Assembly (NCBI RefSeq): GCF_021026315.1
Contig: NZ_JAJNCX010000017.1
Span: 28,494-92,493 of the forward strand
DNA: 64,000 bases
Source of the DNA: Rhizobium sp. C4
GTDB taxonomy: Bacteria; Pseudomonadota; Alphaproteobacteria; Rhizobiales; Rhizobiaceae
Direction of reading: 5' to 3'
Shown piece after piece: positions 47,964 through 58,119 of the stretch. The notes beneath the pieces were generated by a model. It was not told where the DNA came from. It was given only the letters and a program-made list of their open reading frames with translations, and made no database searches. The translations under genes were made by a program, and so were the position numbers. Positions within the stretch are counted from its first letter, which is position 1; every line of letters begins with the position of its first letter.

Positions 47964-48740
47964 ATGGGTGAAGAAGAAAGTCCAGCGGCTTCGGGTTTGT
48001 TCCACCGGCTTCCGGCCCGGCTGGCGGCAGGTCTGATCAATTTCGTCTATCCGCCGGTTTGCGCGGGCTGCGGCCGCTTTGCCGCCCGCGATGGCGCGGT
48101 CTGCGGAGCGTGCTGGCAGACGATCCGCTTCATCGAACGGCCCTATTGCGAGGTGATGGGCACGCCCTTCACGCATGATCTCGGCGCCGGCTTCCTCTCG
48201 GCGGAAGCAATTGCCCATCCGCCGGTTTTCGATCGCCTGCGTGCGGTCGCGGCCCATGATGGAATGTGCCAGACGCTGGTGCATCGGCTGAAATATAATG
48301 ACCGGCTGGATCTGGCGCCTCTCATGGCACGCTGGATGGCGCGGGCGGCGGGCGATCTTCTCTCGGACGCTGAGGTCATCGTCCCGGTGCCGTTGCATCG
48401 GACGCGGCTTTTCATGCGGCGGTTCAACCAGTCGGCTGAGCTCGCGCGTCATCTGGCGTTGCAATCGGGCAAGCCGTTCAATCCCGTCGACCTGAAGCGC
48501 GTTCGCCGCACCGCCCATCAGGTGGGGCTGGGCGAGCGGGCGCGCGAGGATAACGTGCGCGGGGCATTTGCGGTGACCGATGCCGGCAAGATGATCTTTG
48601 CCGGGCGGCGCGTCCTGCTGATCGACGACGTCTATACGACCGGCGCCACGGTCTCCGCGGCATCGCGGGCGCTACGCAAGGCAGGCGCCATCGACATCAC
48701 CGTACTCGTCTTTTCAATGGCGCTTCCGGAGCCTATATAG
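47964..48740 (+). CDS. ComF family phosphoribosyltransferase-like protein
   Basis: The 258-residue protein has an N-terminal double-zinc region (VCAGCGRFAAR, VCGACW), a middle IVPVPLHRTRLFMRRFNQSA, and the PRPP motif VLLIDDVYTTGATVSAASR. Proteins of this family act in DNA uptake in naturally competent bacteria, but are widespread in species not known to be competent. It leads the comF-grxC-nitrilase-DUF1178 operon. Confidence 0.88.
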   Translation: MGEEESPAASGLFHRLPARLAAGLINFVYPPVCAGCGRFAARDGAVCGACWQTIRFIERPYCEVMGTPFTHDLGAGFLSAEAIAHPPVFDRLRAVAAHDGMCQTLVHRLKYNDRLDLAPLMARWMARAAGDLLSDAEVIVPVPLHRTRLFMRRFNQSAELARHLALQSGKPFNPVDLKRVRRTAHQVGLGERAREDNVRGAFAVTDAGKMIFAGRRVLLIDDVYTTGATVSAASRALRKAGAIDITVLVFSMALPEPI

Positions 48741-48790
48741 CGTCTTGAACAAGGCGCGCCCGTCGAGAGGCCGCTGAAGGAGAGATGTTG

Positions 48791-49045
48791 ATGGTTCCTG
48801 TCACGATCTATACGCGCCAGATGTGCGGCTATTGCTCCGCGGCCAAGGCGCTGCTCGACCGCAAGGGTGTGAGCTATACTGAACATGATGCCAGCTTCGA
48901 CCCGAAGCTGCGCCAGGAAATGATGGATCGCTCGGGTCGCTCGACCTTCCCGCAGATTTTCATCGGTGAACAGCATGTTGGCGGTTGCGATGACCTGCAT
49001 GCGCTGGATGGCGCCGGCAAGCTCGATTCCCTTCTTGCCGGTTGA
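48791..49045 (+). CDS. grxC: Glutaredoxin 3
   Basis: The product has 84 residues from ATG 48791, eight bases after AAGGAG; an ATG at 48785 is too close to that site. The redox site is CGYC (RQMCGYCSAAK), the cis-Pro loop is TFPQIFI, and GGCDDLHALD binds glutathione. It reduces disulfides with glutathione. It is second in the comF operon. Confidence 0.92.
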   Translation: MVPVTIYTRQMCGYCSAAKALLDRKGVSYTEHDASFDPKLRQEMMDRSGRSTFPQIFIGEQHVGGCDDLHALDGAGKLDSLLAG

Positions 49046-49057
49046 GGAGATTTCGTG

Positions 49058-49894
49058 ATGACCAAGGTCAAGGTTGCCGCCGTCCAGATGTGCTCTGGCG
49101 TTTCGATCGAAAGGAATGTCGAGCGCATGCGCGCCCTCGTGGCCGAGGCCGCGGCGCAGGGCGCGACCTATGTTCAGACGCCGGAAATGACCGGCGCGCT
49201 GCAGCGGGACCGTGCTGCGCTGATGGCTTCGCTGAAGCCCGAGGCGCAGGATCTGGTCTATCGCGCGGCGTCGGAACTTGCGGCGCAGCATTCGATCTTC
49301 ATGCATGTGGGCTCGACGGCCATTGCGCTGGGGAACGAGAAGGTCGCCAATCGTGGCTTTCTATTTGGCCCGGACGGTTCGCTGATTACCTCCTATGACA
49401 AGATCCATATGTTCGATGTCGATCTCGACAATGGCGAGAGCTGGCGCGAGAGCCGGACGTATAATCCGGGCGCCGCCGCCCGCGTCGCAGCGCTCCCCTT
49501 CGGTAAGCTCGGCTTTGCCGTCTGCTATGACGTGCGCTTCCCGCAGCTGTTCCGCGCCGAGGCGCTGGCTGGCGCTGAAATCCTGACGGTTCCGGCAGCC
49601 TTCACCAAGCAGACCGGCGAGGCGCATTGGGAAATCCTGCTGCGCGCGCGCGCCATCGAAAACGGCGCCTTCCTGGTCGCCGCGGCACAGGGCGGCGTGC
49701 ATGAAGACGGCCGCGAGACCTATGGCAATTCGATGATCGTGAACCCCTGGGGCCAGATCCTGGCGCGTGCCGGCGGTTCGGGCGAGGCTGTGCTGGTGGC
49801 GGAGATCGACACCGCTGACGTGGCCGCCGCACGGGGCAAAATTCCGAACCTGAAGAATGCGCGCGAATTCGCCGTCGAAACAGTCGGTGCTTGA
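49058..49894 (+). CDS. Carbon-nitrogen hydrolase (nitrilase superfamily)
   Basis: The product has 278 residues from ATG 49058, seven bases after GAGGAGA; GTG 49055 would add one residue. The Glu-Lys-Cys triad is E43 in TPEMTG, K115 in DKIHMFD and C156 in AVCYDVRFPQLFR. The pattern is close to Nit1/Nit2-like amidases that repair deaminated glutathione or hydrolyse omega-amides. Placement right after grxC supports a glutathione link, by inference. Confidence 0.88.
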   Translation: MTKVKVAAVQMCSGVSIERNVERMRALVAEAAAQGATYVQTPEMTGALQRDRAALMASLKPEAQDLVYRAASELAAQHSIFMHVGSTAIALGNEKVANRGFLFGPDGSLITSYDKIHMFDVDLDNGESWRESRTYNPGAAARVAALPFGKLGFAVCYDVRFPQLFRAEALAGAEILTVPAAFTKQTGEAHWEILLRARAIENGAFLVAAAQGGVHEDGRETYGNSMIVNPWGQILARAGGSGEAVLVAEIDTADVAAARGKIPNLKNAREFAVETVGA

Positions 49895-49906
49895 GGGCTT
49901 TCGCCA

Positions 49907-50341
49907 GTGATCAAGTATTCGCTCAAGTGTGAAGCCGAACATGCCTTCGAGGGATGGTTTTCTTCCGGCAGCGATTTTGATGCTCAGCAGGCACGTGGGC
50001 TGGTGACGTGCCCGGTCTGCGGTTCGGCCTCGGTGAGCAAGGCGCTGATGGCGCCTGCTGTCACCACCGCGCAGGCCGGTGAAAACGACGTTCCGATGGC
50101 GATGGCCGCTGCGGGCGCCAACCCCGAAATGCTGGCGAAGCTGCGCGAGATCGTCACCCACATTCGCGCCAATTCCGAGGATGTCGGCGCGCGGTTTCCG
50201 GAGGAGGCGCGGAAGATCCACTACGGCGAAGCGCCGGCCCGCGGCATTATCGGTGAGGCGAAGCAGGAAGAGATCGGCGCGCTTCTGGAAGAAGGCATCG
50301 AGATCGCGCCGTTGCCGGTCCTGCCGGAAGACACGAACTGA
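49907..50341 (+). CDS. DUF1178 family protein
   Basis: The 144-residue protein starts MIKYSLKCEAEHAFEGWF. C8 and CPVCG near residue 40 form a small zinc-ribbon-like site. The middle NPEMLAKLREIVTHIRANSE and EEARKIHYGEAPARGIIGEA match DUF1178. Function unknown. It ends the comF-grxC-nitrilase operon, 12 bases after the nitrilase gene. Confidence 0.86.
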   Translation: MIKYSLKCEAEHAFEGWFSSGSDFDAQQARGLVTCPVCGSASVSKALMAPAVTTAQAGENDVPMAMAAAGANPEMLAKLREIVTHIRANSEDVGARFPEEARKIHYGEAPARGIIGEAKQEEIGALLEEGIEIAPLPVLPEDTN

Positions 50342-50354
50342 GCCCGTCCTTGGG

Positions 50355-51104
50355 TCACTGAGCCGGGCGCGTTGCCAGCATCATGTAGTTGACATCCATG
50401 TCGCGCGACAGGTTCCACTGGTTCATCAGCGGATTGAAGAAGACGCCGGTGCGTTCGTCGATCTGCATGCCGGATGCAACGATCGGCTTTTCGAGTTCTT
50501 CCGGTCGCACCAGCTTGTCATATTGATGCGTGCCCTTGGGTAGCCAGCGCAGCACATATTCCGCACCGACAATGGCAAGCGCCATGGCTTTCATCGTCCG
50601 GTTGATCGTGGCGATGAACATCATGCCGCCTGGCTTCACCATTGAAGCGCAGGTGGTGATGAAGAAATCTACGTCGGATACGTGCTCGACCACTTCCATG
50701 TTGAGGATGATGTCGAACTTCTCGCCATCGGCCGCCAGCTGCTCGGCGGTCACGGCGCGGTAGTCGACATTGACGCCAGACTGCGCGGCATGGGTCGTCG
50801 CGATGCCGATATTGCGCTCGGAGGCGTCGGCGCCGATCACGGTCGCGCCCATGCGGGCCATCGGCTCGGACAAGAGACCGCCGCCACAGCCGATATCAAG
50901 CACGCGCAGCCCTTCCAGCGGGCGATGGATGTTGGCTTCGCGGCCGAAATGGCTCGTCACCTTGTCGCGGATATAGCGGATACGCACGGGGTTGAACTTG
51001 TGCAGCGGCTTGAACTTGCCGGTCGGGTCCCACCATTCCGCCGCCATGGCGGTGAAGCGGTCAACTTCGGCCTGATCGATCGTGGTTCTTGCAGCTTCGC
51101 TCAT
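50355..51104 (-). CDS. ubiG: Ubiquinone biosynthesis O-methyltransferase
   Basis: The 249-residue protein has the SAM site [19 protein letters not shown], then [14 protein letters not shown], as in UbiG/COQ3. [20 protein letters not shown] at the start is a UbiG hallmark. It methylates two hydroxyl groups during ubiquinone synthesis. It converges with the DUF1178 gene and diverges from the OmpA-like gene. Confidence 0.94.
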   Translation of the reverse strand: MSEAARTTIDQAEVDRFTAMAAEWWDPTGKFKPLHKFNPVRIRYIRDKVTSHFGREANIHRPLEGLRVLDIGCGGGLLSEPMARMGATVIGADASERNIGIATTHAAQSGVNVDYRAVTAEQLAADGEKFDIILNMEVVEHVSDVDFFITTCASMVKPGGMMFIATINRTMKAMALAIVGAEYVLRWLPKGTHQYDKLVRPEELEKPIVASGMQIDERTGVFFNPLMNQWNLSRDMDVNYMMLATRPAQ

Positions 51105-51284
51105 GATGCATATCCTTCGTGGTCGCTTCTCAAGTCGGACTGCTACGGCTGAAAGTCAAGGCCGGATTTTGCTGCGGATCGCCGCAGCGAGGCCGCGAAA
51201 TCGCCGGAATCGAGGGGTTTGACTTCCGCCGGACAAACATCAAGAATCATGGTTATTGATTCCTCTCCAGGACGGACCCTCCGC

Positions 51285-51950
51285 ATGTTCAAGAAAATCG
51301 CCCTCAGCCTCCTTGCCGCAACCTTCCTGTCGGCCTGCACGACGACCGACCCCTATACGGGCGAGCAGAAGATGTCGAACACGGCGGGCGGCGCAATGAT
51401 CGGCGCGGGCCTTGGCGCGGTGACCGGTCTGCTGGTCGGACAGGATGCCAATTCGCGTCGCAACGCCGCCCTCATCGGCGCTGGCGTCGGTGCACTCGGC
51501 GGCGGTCTGATCGGCAATTACATGGACACTCAGGAAACGGAACTCCGTCGCCAGCTGCAGGGGACCGGCGTTTCGGTTACGCGCAACGGCGACTCGATCG
51601 TCCTGAACATGCCGTCCAACATCACCTTCCCGACGGACCAGGATGCTGTGAAGGCGGAATTCTACCCGACGCTCAATTCGGTCGCGATCGTGCTCAAGAA
51701 GTTCGACAAGACGCTGATCGACGTCAACGGCCATACGGACTCGACCGGCAGCCACCAGCATAACCAGGATCTGTCGCAGCGCCGTGCGATTTCGGTTGCC
51801 AATTACATGGCAAGCCAGGGTGTGGATCCGCGCCGCATGTCGGCCGTCGGTTTTGCCGAAACCCAGCCGATCGCCTCCAACGCGACGGAAGCCGGACGCG
51901 CGCAGAACCGTCGCGTCGAAATCCAGATCTCGCCGCTGCGTCAGAATTGA
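51285..51950 (+). CDS. OmpA-family lipoprotein with glycine zipper
   Basis: The product has 221 residues from ATG 51285 (MFKKIALSLLAATFLSAC). The lipobox is LSAC. A Gly-rich zipper (GGAMIGAGLGAVTGLLVGQD and a second copy IGAGVGALGGGLIG) follows. The C-terminal OmpA domain binds peptidoglycan, with NGHTDSTGSHQHNQDLSQRR and AVGFAETQPIASN. It links the outer membrane to the cell wall (Pal/YiaD type). Confidence 0.9.
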   Translation: MFKKIALSLLAATFLSACTTTDPYTGEQKMSNTAGGAMIGAGLGAVTGLLVGQDANSRRNAALIGAGVGALGGGLIGNYMDTQETELRRQLQGTGVSVTRNGDSIVLNMPSNITFPTDQDAVKAEFYPTLNSVAIVLKKFDKTLIDVNGHTDSTGSHQHNQDLSQRRAISVANYMASQGVDPRRMSAVGFAETQPIASNATEAGRAQNRRVEIQISPLRQN

Positions 51951-52221
51951 CCGGCAGATCCGGCGCGTTTCCGGCGAAAGCAGAACCGCCAGAAACGCGC
52001 CTTCGCCTTGCCTGATCCGATTATGGATAGGGATGAGGTTTCGGCATTTCCGGCCACTGCTCAGGGTGCGTACCGGATCGGCCCCTCCGGCTGTTGCAGT
52101 CGGGTCGCTTTTTCGCTATGAGACCGCCAACTTTGGGCTCGGTTCTTTTCGGAGGATCGAGCCTTCGACTGTTTGACTGAGTTCTCGCGCACTCCGCGCG
52201 GGCCATGACCGGACATTTGAA

Positions 52222-53496
52222 ATGGCACGCATCGTGATGAAATTCGGCGGCACGTCCGTCGCAGACCTCGACCGGATCCACAACGTCGCGCGCCATGTGA
52301 AACGGGAAGTCGATGCCGGCCATCAGGTCGCCGTCGTCGTTTCGGCCATGTCCGGCAAGACGAACGAGCTTGTCGCCTGGGTGCAGAACATGCCGAAGGT
52401 GACGGGCGCGAAGTCGCCTTTCTATGACGCGCGCGAATATGACGCGGTCGTCGCTTCCGGCGAACAGGTGACGGCGGGCCTTCTGGCGATTGCCCTGCAG
52501 TCGATGGATATCGATGCCCGCTCCTGGCAGGGCTGGCAGATCCCGATCAAGACCGACAATGCGCATGGCGCTGCCCGCATCCAGGACATCGACGGTGAGG
52601 AGCTGATCCGCCGCTTCGAGATGGGCCAGGTTGCCGTTATCGCCGGTTTCCAGGGCATCGGCCCGGACAACCGTATCGCGACGCTCGGCCGCGGCGGCTC
52701 GGACACGTCGGCTGTGGCGATTGCCGCTGCCGTCAAGGCAGACCGCTGCGACATCTATACCGACGTCGATGGCGTCTACACGACCGACCCGCGCATCGAG
52801 CCGAAGGCGCGCCGCATGAAGAAGATCGCCTTCGAGGAAATGCTCGAAATGGCGTCTCTCGGCGCCAAGGTTCTGCAGGTCCGCTCGGTCGAGCTGGCCA
52901 TGGTACACAAGGTGCGCACCTTCGTGCGCTCCTCATTCGTAGACCCTGATGCACCGGGAATGGGCGACCTTCTGAACCCGCCGGGCACGCTGATTTGTGA
53001 CGAGGATGAAATCGTGGAACAGGAAGTAGTCACCGGCATCGCCTACGCCAAGGATGAAGCGCAGATCTCGCTGCGTCGTCTTGCCGACCGTCCGGGCGTC
53101 TCGGCTGCCATCTTCGGCCCGCTGGCCGAATCCCATATCAATGTCGACATGATCGTGCAGAACATTTCCGAAGACGGAACCCGCACGGACATGACGTTCA
53201 CCGTTCCTTCGGGCGATGCCGAAAAGGCGCTCGCCGTTCTGGCGCAGAACAAGGACAAGATCGGCTTTGACGTCGTGCAGAGCGAGACGGGCCTGGTGAA
53301 GGTTTCCGTCATCGGCATCGGCATGCGCAGCCATGCCGGCGTTGCCGCAACGGCCTTCCGGGCTCTCGCCGAGAAGGGCATCAACATCAAGGCGATCACG
53401 ACCTCGGAAATCAAGATTTCCATCCTGATCGACGGTCCCTATGCCGAACTTGCTGTTCGGACTTTGCATTCCTGCTACGGTCTCGATAAGAGTTGA
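52222..53496 (+). CDS. lysC: Aspartate kinase
   Basis: The 424-residue protein opens with the kinase motif MKFGGTSVADLDRI. The ATP and aspartate region includes GRGGSDTSAVAIAAA and DIYTDVDGVYTTDPRI. Two ACT domains (about 270 onward, GVSAAIFGPLAESHINVDMI and HAGVAATAFRALAEKGIN) allow feedback by lysine and/or threonine. It makes aspartyl phosphate, the first step toward lysine, threonine and methionine. The 271 bases before it probably hold its promoter; I see no attenuator. Confidence 0.95.
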   Translation: MARIVMKFGGTSVADLDRIHNVARHVKREVDAGHQVAVVVSAMSGKTNELVAWVQNMPKVTGAKSPFYDAREYDAVVASGEQVTAGLLAIALQSMDIDARSWQGWQIPIKTDNAHGAARIQDIDGEELIRRFEMGQVAVIAGFQGIGPDNRIATLGRGGSDTSAVAIAAAVKADRCDIYTDVDGVYTTDPRIEPKARRMKKIAFEEMLEMASLGAKVLQVRSVELAMVHKVRTFVRSSFVDPDAPGMGDLLNPPGTLICDEDEIVEQEVVTGIAYAKDEAQISLRRLADRPGVSAAIFGPLAESHINVDMIVQNISEDGTRTDMTFTVPSGDAEKALAVLAQNKDKIGFDVVQSETGLVKVSVIGIGMRSHAGVAATAFRALAEKGINIKAITTSEIKISILIDGPYAELAVRTLHSCYGLDKS

Positions 53497-53579
53497 GAAA
53501 CGATTCCGCGATGCGCCGGTTGCAGTGATCCTGCAATCGGTTCGCCCGGAATGATTCACGAACCGGGAGCACATGCGCG

Positions 53580-55844
53580 ATGAAAGGCCTTTCTCAGGGT
53601 CCGCGCGTTCTTCTCAAGCGTCTCCGCGAGTTGATGGCGGAAGCGCTTGAACCGCAGGAACGCCTTGACAAGATCGTCCAGCAGATCGCCCAGAACATGG
53701 TCGCGGAAGTGTGTTCCGTCTATGTGCTCCGATCGGACGGCGTGCTCGAACTCTATGCCACCGAAGGTCTGAAAAAGGACGCCGTTCACCTGGCCCAGCT
53801 GAAAATGGGCCAAGGTCTTGTCGGTACGATTGCAGCCTCCGCGCAGTCGCTGAACCTGTCGGACGCGCAATCGCATCCCGCCTTCCGCTACCTGCCGGAA
53901 ACCGGCGAAGAAATCTTCCATTCCTTCCTTGGCGTGCCGATCCTGCGCGTCGGCCGCGCGCTCGGCGTTCTCGTCGTGCAGAACCGGGCGCAGCGCACCT
54001 ATCGCGAGGAAGAAGTCGAGGCGATGGAAACCACGGCGATGGTGATCGCCGAGATGATCGCCACCGGCGAACTCAAGAAGATTACCCGGCCGGGGCTCGA
54101 ACTGGACCTTTCGCGTCCGGTCTCGATCGAGGGCGACAGCTATGGCGAAGGCATTGGCCTTGGCCATGTCGTGCTGCACGAGCCGCGCATCGTCGTCACC
54201 AATCTTCTCAACGAAGACACCGAATATGAATTGAAGCGCCTCAACGAGGCGCTCGATTCGCTGCGCATTTCCATCGATGATCTTCTGTCGCGGCGCGACG
54301 TGTCGATGGAAGGCGAGCATCGCGAAGTTCTGGAAACCTACCGCATGTTTGCCCATGACCGCGGCTGGGTGCGGAAGCTCGAAGAGGCAATCCGAAACGG
54401 CCTGACGGCGGAAGCGGCGGTCGAGAAGGTGCAGAGCGACACGAAGGCGCGGATGATCCGTCTGACGGACCCATATCTCCGCGAACGCATGCATGACTTC
54501 GACGATCTCGCCAACCGGTTGCTGCGCCAGCTGACGGGCTATGGCCCGAAGGGCGGCGGCGGTTTGCCGACGGATGCAATTATCGTGGCGCGTGCCATGG
54601 GCGCGGCCGAGCTGCTCGACTATCCGCGCGAACATATTCGCGGCCTCGTGCTGGAAGAAGGCGCCGTCACCAGCCATGTGGTGATCGTTGCGCGCGCCAT
54701 GGGCGTGCCGATTGTCGGTCAGGCGTCCGGGCTTGTGGCGCTGGCCGAAAATGGCGATCCGATCATCATCGACGGCGATGGCGGCAGCGTGCATCTGCGC
54801 CCGCCGTCTGAACTGCGCGTTTCCTATGAGGAGAAGGTGCGCTTCCGTGCCCGCCGGCAGGAACAGTTCCGCGCGCTCCGCTCCGTCGAACCGATCACCA
54901 AGGATGGGCAGCGCATCAATCTGCTGATGAATGCCGGACTTTTGGTCGATCTGCCGCAGCTCAACGAATCCGGCGCGATCGGCGTCGGGCTGTTTCGCAC
55001 CGAGCTGCAGTTCATGATCGCGTCCAACATGCCGAAGCTCGAGGAGCAGGAGGCGTTCTATCGCAGTGTCCTGCGGCAGGCGGCAGGCCGCCCCGTCACA
55101 TTCCGGACGCTCGATATTGGCGGCGACAAGGTCGTTCCCTATTTCCGTGGAGCGGATGAGGAGAACCCGGCGCTGGGCTGGCGGGCCATCCGCCTGTCGC
55201 TCGATCGGCCTGGCCTGATCCGCACGCAGCTGCGCGCACTGCTTCGTGCAGCCAGCGGCCAGGAACTGCGCATGATGATCCCGATGGTGACGGAAGTTGC
55301 CGAGCTTCGGGCGGTGCGCGAGCTGATGCAGAAGGAATTCCAGCATCTGTCGCGCTTCGGTTATGAACTGCCGAAGAAACTGCAGTTCGGCGCCATGCTT
55401 GAAGTACCGGCGCTGATGTGGCAGCTCGACGAGCTGATGGCCGAGGTCGATTTCGTTTCGGTTGGCTCGAACGACCTGTTCCAGTTTTCCATGGCGGTCG
55501 ATCGTGGCAATGCGCGCGTCGCCGACCGGTTCGACAATCTGGGCCGGCCGTTCCTGCGCATCCTCAGGGACATCGTGCGGGCGGCCGAGCGCAACAACAC
55601 GTCCCTGACGCTCTGCGGCGAAATGGCGGGCAAGCCGCTCTCGGCCATGGCGCTGATGGGGATCGGCTTCCGCTCGATTTCCATGTCGCCGGCCTCGATC
55701 GGTCCGGTCAAGGCGATGCTGCTCGGGCTTGACGTCAAGCAGCTTGGCGACGTGATGAACGCGGCGCTGGACGAAGGCTATCCGCGCGAGCCCATGCGCC
55801 ATATCCTGGAAAAGTTCGCCGAAGCGAACAACCTGCCACTCTAG
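53580..55844 (+). CDS. ptsP: Phosphoenolpyruvate-protein phosphotransferase PtsP (nitrogen PTS EI)
   Basis: The 754-residue protein has an N-terminal GAF domain (about 20-160), then the EI parts. The phosphocarrier His is in [15 protein letters not shown] (about residue 366). The PEP site has [14 protein letters not shown] and [16 protein letters not shown], and the catalytic Cys lies in [13 protein letters not shown]. It phosphorylates NPr to start the PTSNtr relay, which tunes potassium and nitrogen responses. It lies 83 bases after lysC and 10 before prfA. Confidence 0.94.
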   Translation: MKGLSQGPRVLLKRLRELMAEALEPQERLDKIVQQIAQNMVAEVCSVYVLRSDGVLELYATEGLKKDAVHLAQLKMGQGLVGTIAASAQSLNLSDAQSHPAFRYLPETGEEIFHSFLGVPILRVGRALGVLVVQNRAQRTYREEEVEAMETTAMVIAEMIATGELKKITRPGLELDLSRPVSIEGDSYGEGIGLGHVVLHEPRIVVTNLLNEDTEYELKRLNEALDSLRISIDDLLSRRDVSMEGEHREVLETYRMFAHDRGWVRKLEEAIRNGLTAEAAVEKVQSDTKARMIRLTDPYLRERMHDFDDLANRLLRQLTGYGPKGGGGLPTDAIIVARAMGAAELLDYPREHIRGLVLEEGAVTSHVVIVARAMGVPIVGQASGLVALAENGDPIIIDGDGGSVHLRPPSELRVSYEEKVRFRARRQEQFRALRSVEPITKDGQRINLLMNAGLLVDLPQLNESGAIGVGLFRTELQFMIASNMPKLEEQEAFYRSVLRQAAGRPVTFRTLDIGGDKVVPYFRGADEENPALGWRAIRLSLDRPGLIRTQLRALLRAASGQELRMMIPMVTEVAELRAVRELMQKEFQHLSRFGYELPKKLQFGAMLEVPALMWQLDELMAEVDFVSVGSNDLFQFSMAVDRGNARVADRFDNLGRPFLRILRDIVRAAERNNTSLTLCGEMAGKPLSAMALMGIGFRSISMSPASIGPVKAMLLGLDVKQLGDVMNAALDEGYPREPMRHILEKFAEANNLPL

Positions 55845-55854
55845 GACATCAGAC

Positions 55855-56943
55855 TTGGCCAAACTGCCTATCGAGAAAATGCGTGAACTGGAGCGCCGGT
55901 TCAGCGAGGTCGAGGCCCGGATGTCGGCCGGGCCGGCGGCTGACGTCTATATCAAGCTTGCGGCCGAATATTCGGAACTCGAGCCGGTCGTGAAGACCAT
56001 CCGCGAATTCCAGAAGACGGAAAGCGAGATTGCCGATCTCGAAGCGCTGCTTGACGACAAGGCGACGGATCGCGAGATGCGTGATCTCGCCGAAATGGAA
56101 CTGCCGGACCTGAAGGCGCGCATCGAAACCCTCGAAAGCGAGATGCAGATCCTGCTTCTGCCGAAGGATGCGGCGGACGAGAAGAGCGCGATCCTCGAAA
56201 TCCGCGCGGGAACGGGCGGCAACGAGGCAGCCCTTTTCGCTGGCGATCTGTTCCGCATGTATGAGCGCTATGCCTCGGCCCATAACTGGAAAGTCGAAAT
56301 CCTCTCCGAAAGCGAAGGCGAGGCAGGCGGCTACAAGGAAATCATCGCGACGGTCAGCGGGCGGGGCGTGTTCGCCAAGCTGAAATTCGAATCCGGCGTG
56401 CATCGCGTGCAGCGCGTGCCGGAAACGGAAGCGAGCGGGCGCATTCATACGTCGGCCGCGACGGTTGCTGTTCTGCCCGAGGCCGAAGATATCGATGTCG
56501 AAATCCGGCCGGAAGACATTCGCATCGACACGATGCGCGCGTCGGGTGCCGGCGGACAGCACGTCAACACGACCGACTCGGCCGTGCGCATTACACATTT
56601 GCCCACCGGCATCATCGTCACCAGTTCGGAAAAGTCGCAGCACCAGAACCGGGCGAAGGCCATGCAGGTTCTGCGCGCACGCCTTTACGACATAGAGCGG
56701 CAGCGGGCGGATAACGAGCGCTCGGCCTCGCGCAAGAGCCAGGTCGGTTCGGGCGACCGGTCCGAGCGCATCCGCACCTATAATTTCCCGCAAGGCCGCC
56801 TGACCGACCATCGCATCAACCTGACGCTCTACAAGCTTGATCGGGTGATCGAGGGCGAGCTGGACGAGGTGATCGATGCGCTGGTCGCCGATTATCAGGC
56901 CGGCCAGCTGGCGCAGCTTGGCAATGACCATGACGGGGCCTGA
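55855..56943 (+). CDS. prfA: Peptide chain release factor 1
   Basis: The 362-residue protein starts at TTG 55855, with AGGA nine bases upstream; the initiator gives [16 protein letters not shown]. The GGQ motif that triggers hydrolysis is GAGGQHVN (G233-Q235), the site methylated by PrmC. The RF1 codon-recognition region is in [11 protein letters not shown] and nearby. It reads UAA and UAG. The 3' end overlaps prmC. Confidence 0.95.
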   Translation: MAKLPIEKMRELERRFSEVEARMSAGPAADVYIKLAAEYSELEPVVKTIREFQKTESEIADLEALLDDKATDREMRDLAEMELPDLKARIETLESEMQILLLPKDAADEKSAILEIRAGTGGNEAALFAGDLFRMYERYASAHNWKVEILSESEGEAGGYKEIIATVSGRGVFAKLKFESGVHRVQRVPETEASGRIHTSAATVAVLPEAEDIDVEIRPEDIRIDTMRASGAGGQHVNTTDSAVRITHLPTGIIVTSSEKSQHQNRAKAMQVLRARLYDIERQRADNERSASRKSQVGSGDRSERIRTYNFPQGRLTDHRINLTLYKLDRVIEGELDEVIDALVADYQAGQLAQLGNDHDGA

Positions 56944-57817
56944 TCCGCTTCTCGATGATGTCATGGCTGAGGTGCGCGGCCTGTTTCGCGCGGCGGATCT
57001 GGACGATCCGGCGCTGGAGGCGCGGTTACTTGTCAGCGGGTTGCTTGATCTTGAGCCGGCGGGGCTGATCTCCCGCGGACGCTCGCCTATCTCTTCTGAA
57101 GATGTTGAGCGCATTCGCGCTGCCGCCGCCCGCCGCGTCGCCGGCGAGCCGGTCTATCGCATCCTTGGCTGGCGGGAGTTCTACGGGTTGAGGCTTGGCC
57201 TTTCCAGTGGAACGCTTGAGCCGCGGCCGGATACGGAAGTTCTGGTCGACGCGGTGCTGCCCATTCTTCGGCAGTTTGTGGGCGAGGGGCGCAAGCCGCA
57301 TATCCTCGACCTTGGCACCGGAACGGGCGCCATCTGCCTGGCTCTTCTCCATGAATGCCCGGATGCGAGCGGGTTTGGCACGGATATTTCGGCGGATGCG
57401 CTCGCGACCGCGAAGGCCAATGCCGAGGCGAATGGTCTGGGCGGGCGATTTGTGGCGCTTGAAAGCGACTGGTTTTCGCAGGTGCGAGGGCGTTTTGACG
57501 TCATCGTCTCCAACCCGCCCTATATTCCGTCCGCCGATATTGCCTGCCTGGATCGCGAGGTTCGGGATCATGACCCGCTTGCGGCGCTGGATGGCGGCTC
57601 GGATGGGCTCGATCCCTATCGAATCATCGCGAATCAGGCAGCGCAGCATCTTTGCGAGGACGGATTCGTCGGTGTCGAGTTCGGCTGGGACCAATTGGCC
57701 GCCGTACGCTCCATCTTCGAGGCGACCGGTTTTGTCGCCCAGCACGCAATGCGCGATTATGGCGGACGCGACCGGGCGCTCATTTTTGCGCTCAAGCCCG
57801 GTTATTCTGGCGAATAA
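56930..57817 (+). CDS. prmC: Release factor glutamine methyltransferase
   Basis: The product has 295 residues from ATG 56930 ([10 protein letters not shown]), overlapping the prfA end by 14 bases; ATG 56924 would add two residues. The SAM site is [16 protein letters not shown], and NPPYIPS is the substrate-Gln motif. It methylates the GGQ glutamine of release factors, so the coupling to prfA pairs enzyme and substrate. Confidence 0.93.
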   Translation: MTGPDPLLDDVMAEVRGLFRAADLDDPALEARLLVSGLLDLEPAGLISRGRSPISSEDVERIRAAAARRVAGEPVYRILGWREFYGLRLGLSSGTLEPRPDTEVLVDAVLPILRQFVGEGRKPHILDLGTGTGAICLALLHECPDASGFGTDISADALATAKANAEANGLGGRFVALESDWFSQVRGRFDVIVSNPPYIPSADIACLDREVRDHDPLAALDGGSDGLDPYRIIANQAAQHLCEDGFVGVEFGWDQLAAVRSIFEATGFVAQHAMRDYGGRDRALIFALKPGYSGE

Positions 57818-58119
57818 TCTCGCGACCGCGAAAAAAACGCTTGGATTTGAGGGGGAAGCGGGCTAGTTTGCCTGTGCGCACTAGGCCTGAAGCGCCGGCG
57901 AAATTTAATCCCGGGACAGCTTTCGCCAAGATGGTTGCTCTCTCAACAAGAGTTTCTGGGGTACCGACAGTCCCTGTGCGGAAATCTGTTCAATAACGTC
58001 ACAAGCGGCAAGAAGGTGCGGTCACGCGCGGACGCTGCGGCTCGCAAGCCCTGTCTGATAGACAGAACAGGCCGGAGCCATATTGTGGTCATTTAGAAAG
58101 AAGTTCAGGTGAGCCATCG
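57818..58119. other. Spacer upstream of the DUF4167 gene
   Basis: The 302-base gap shows a small hairpin CTGTCT-GAT-AGACAG near 58049-58063 and AAGAAGTTCAGGTGAG close to the next start. I see no gene. A promoter for the DUF4167 gene is expected but not assigned. Confidence 0.35.

Noticed and set aside
53556..55862. A 768-codon open frame on the minus strand opposite ptsP
   Set aside because: It mirrors a clear PtsP on the other strand, is rich in Arg, His and Gln as antisense frames in GC-rich genes are, and has no family motif.
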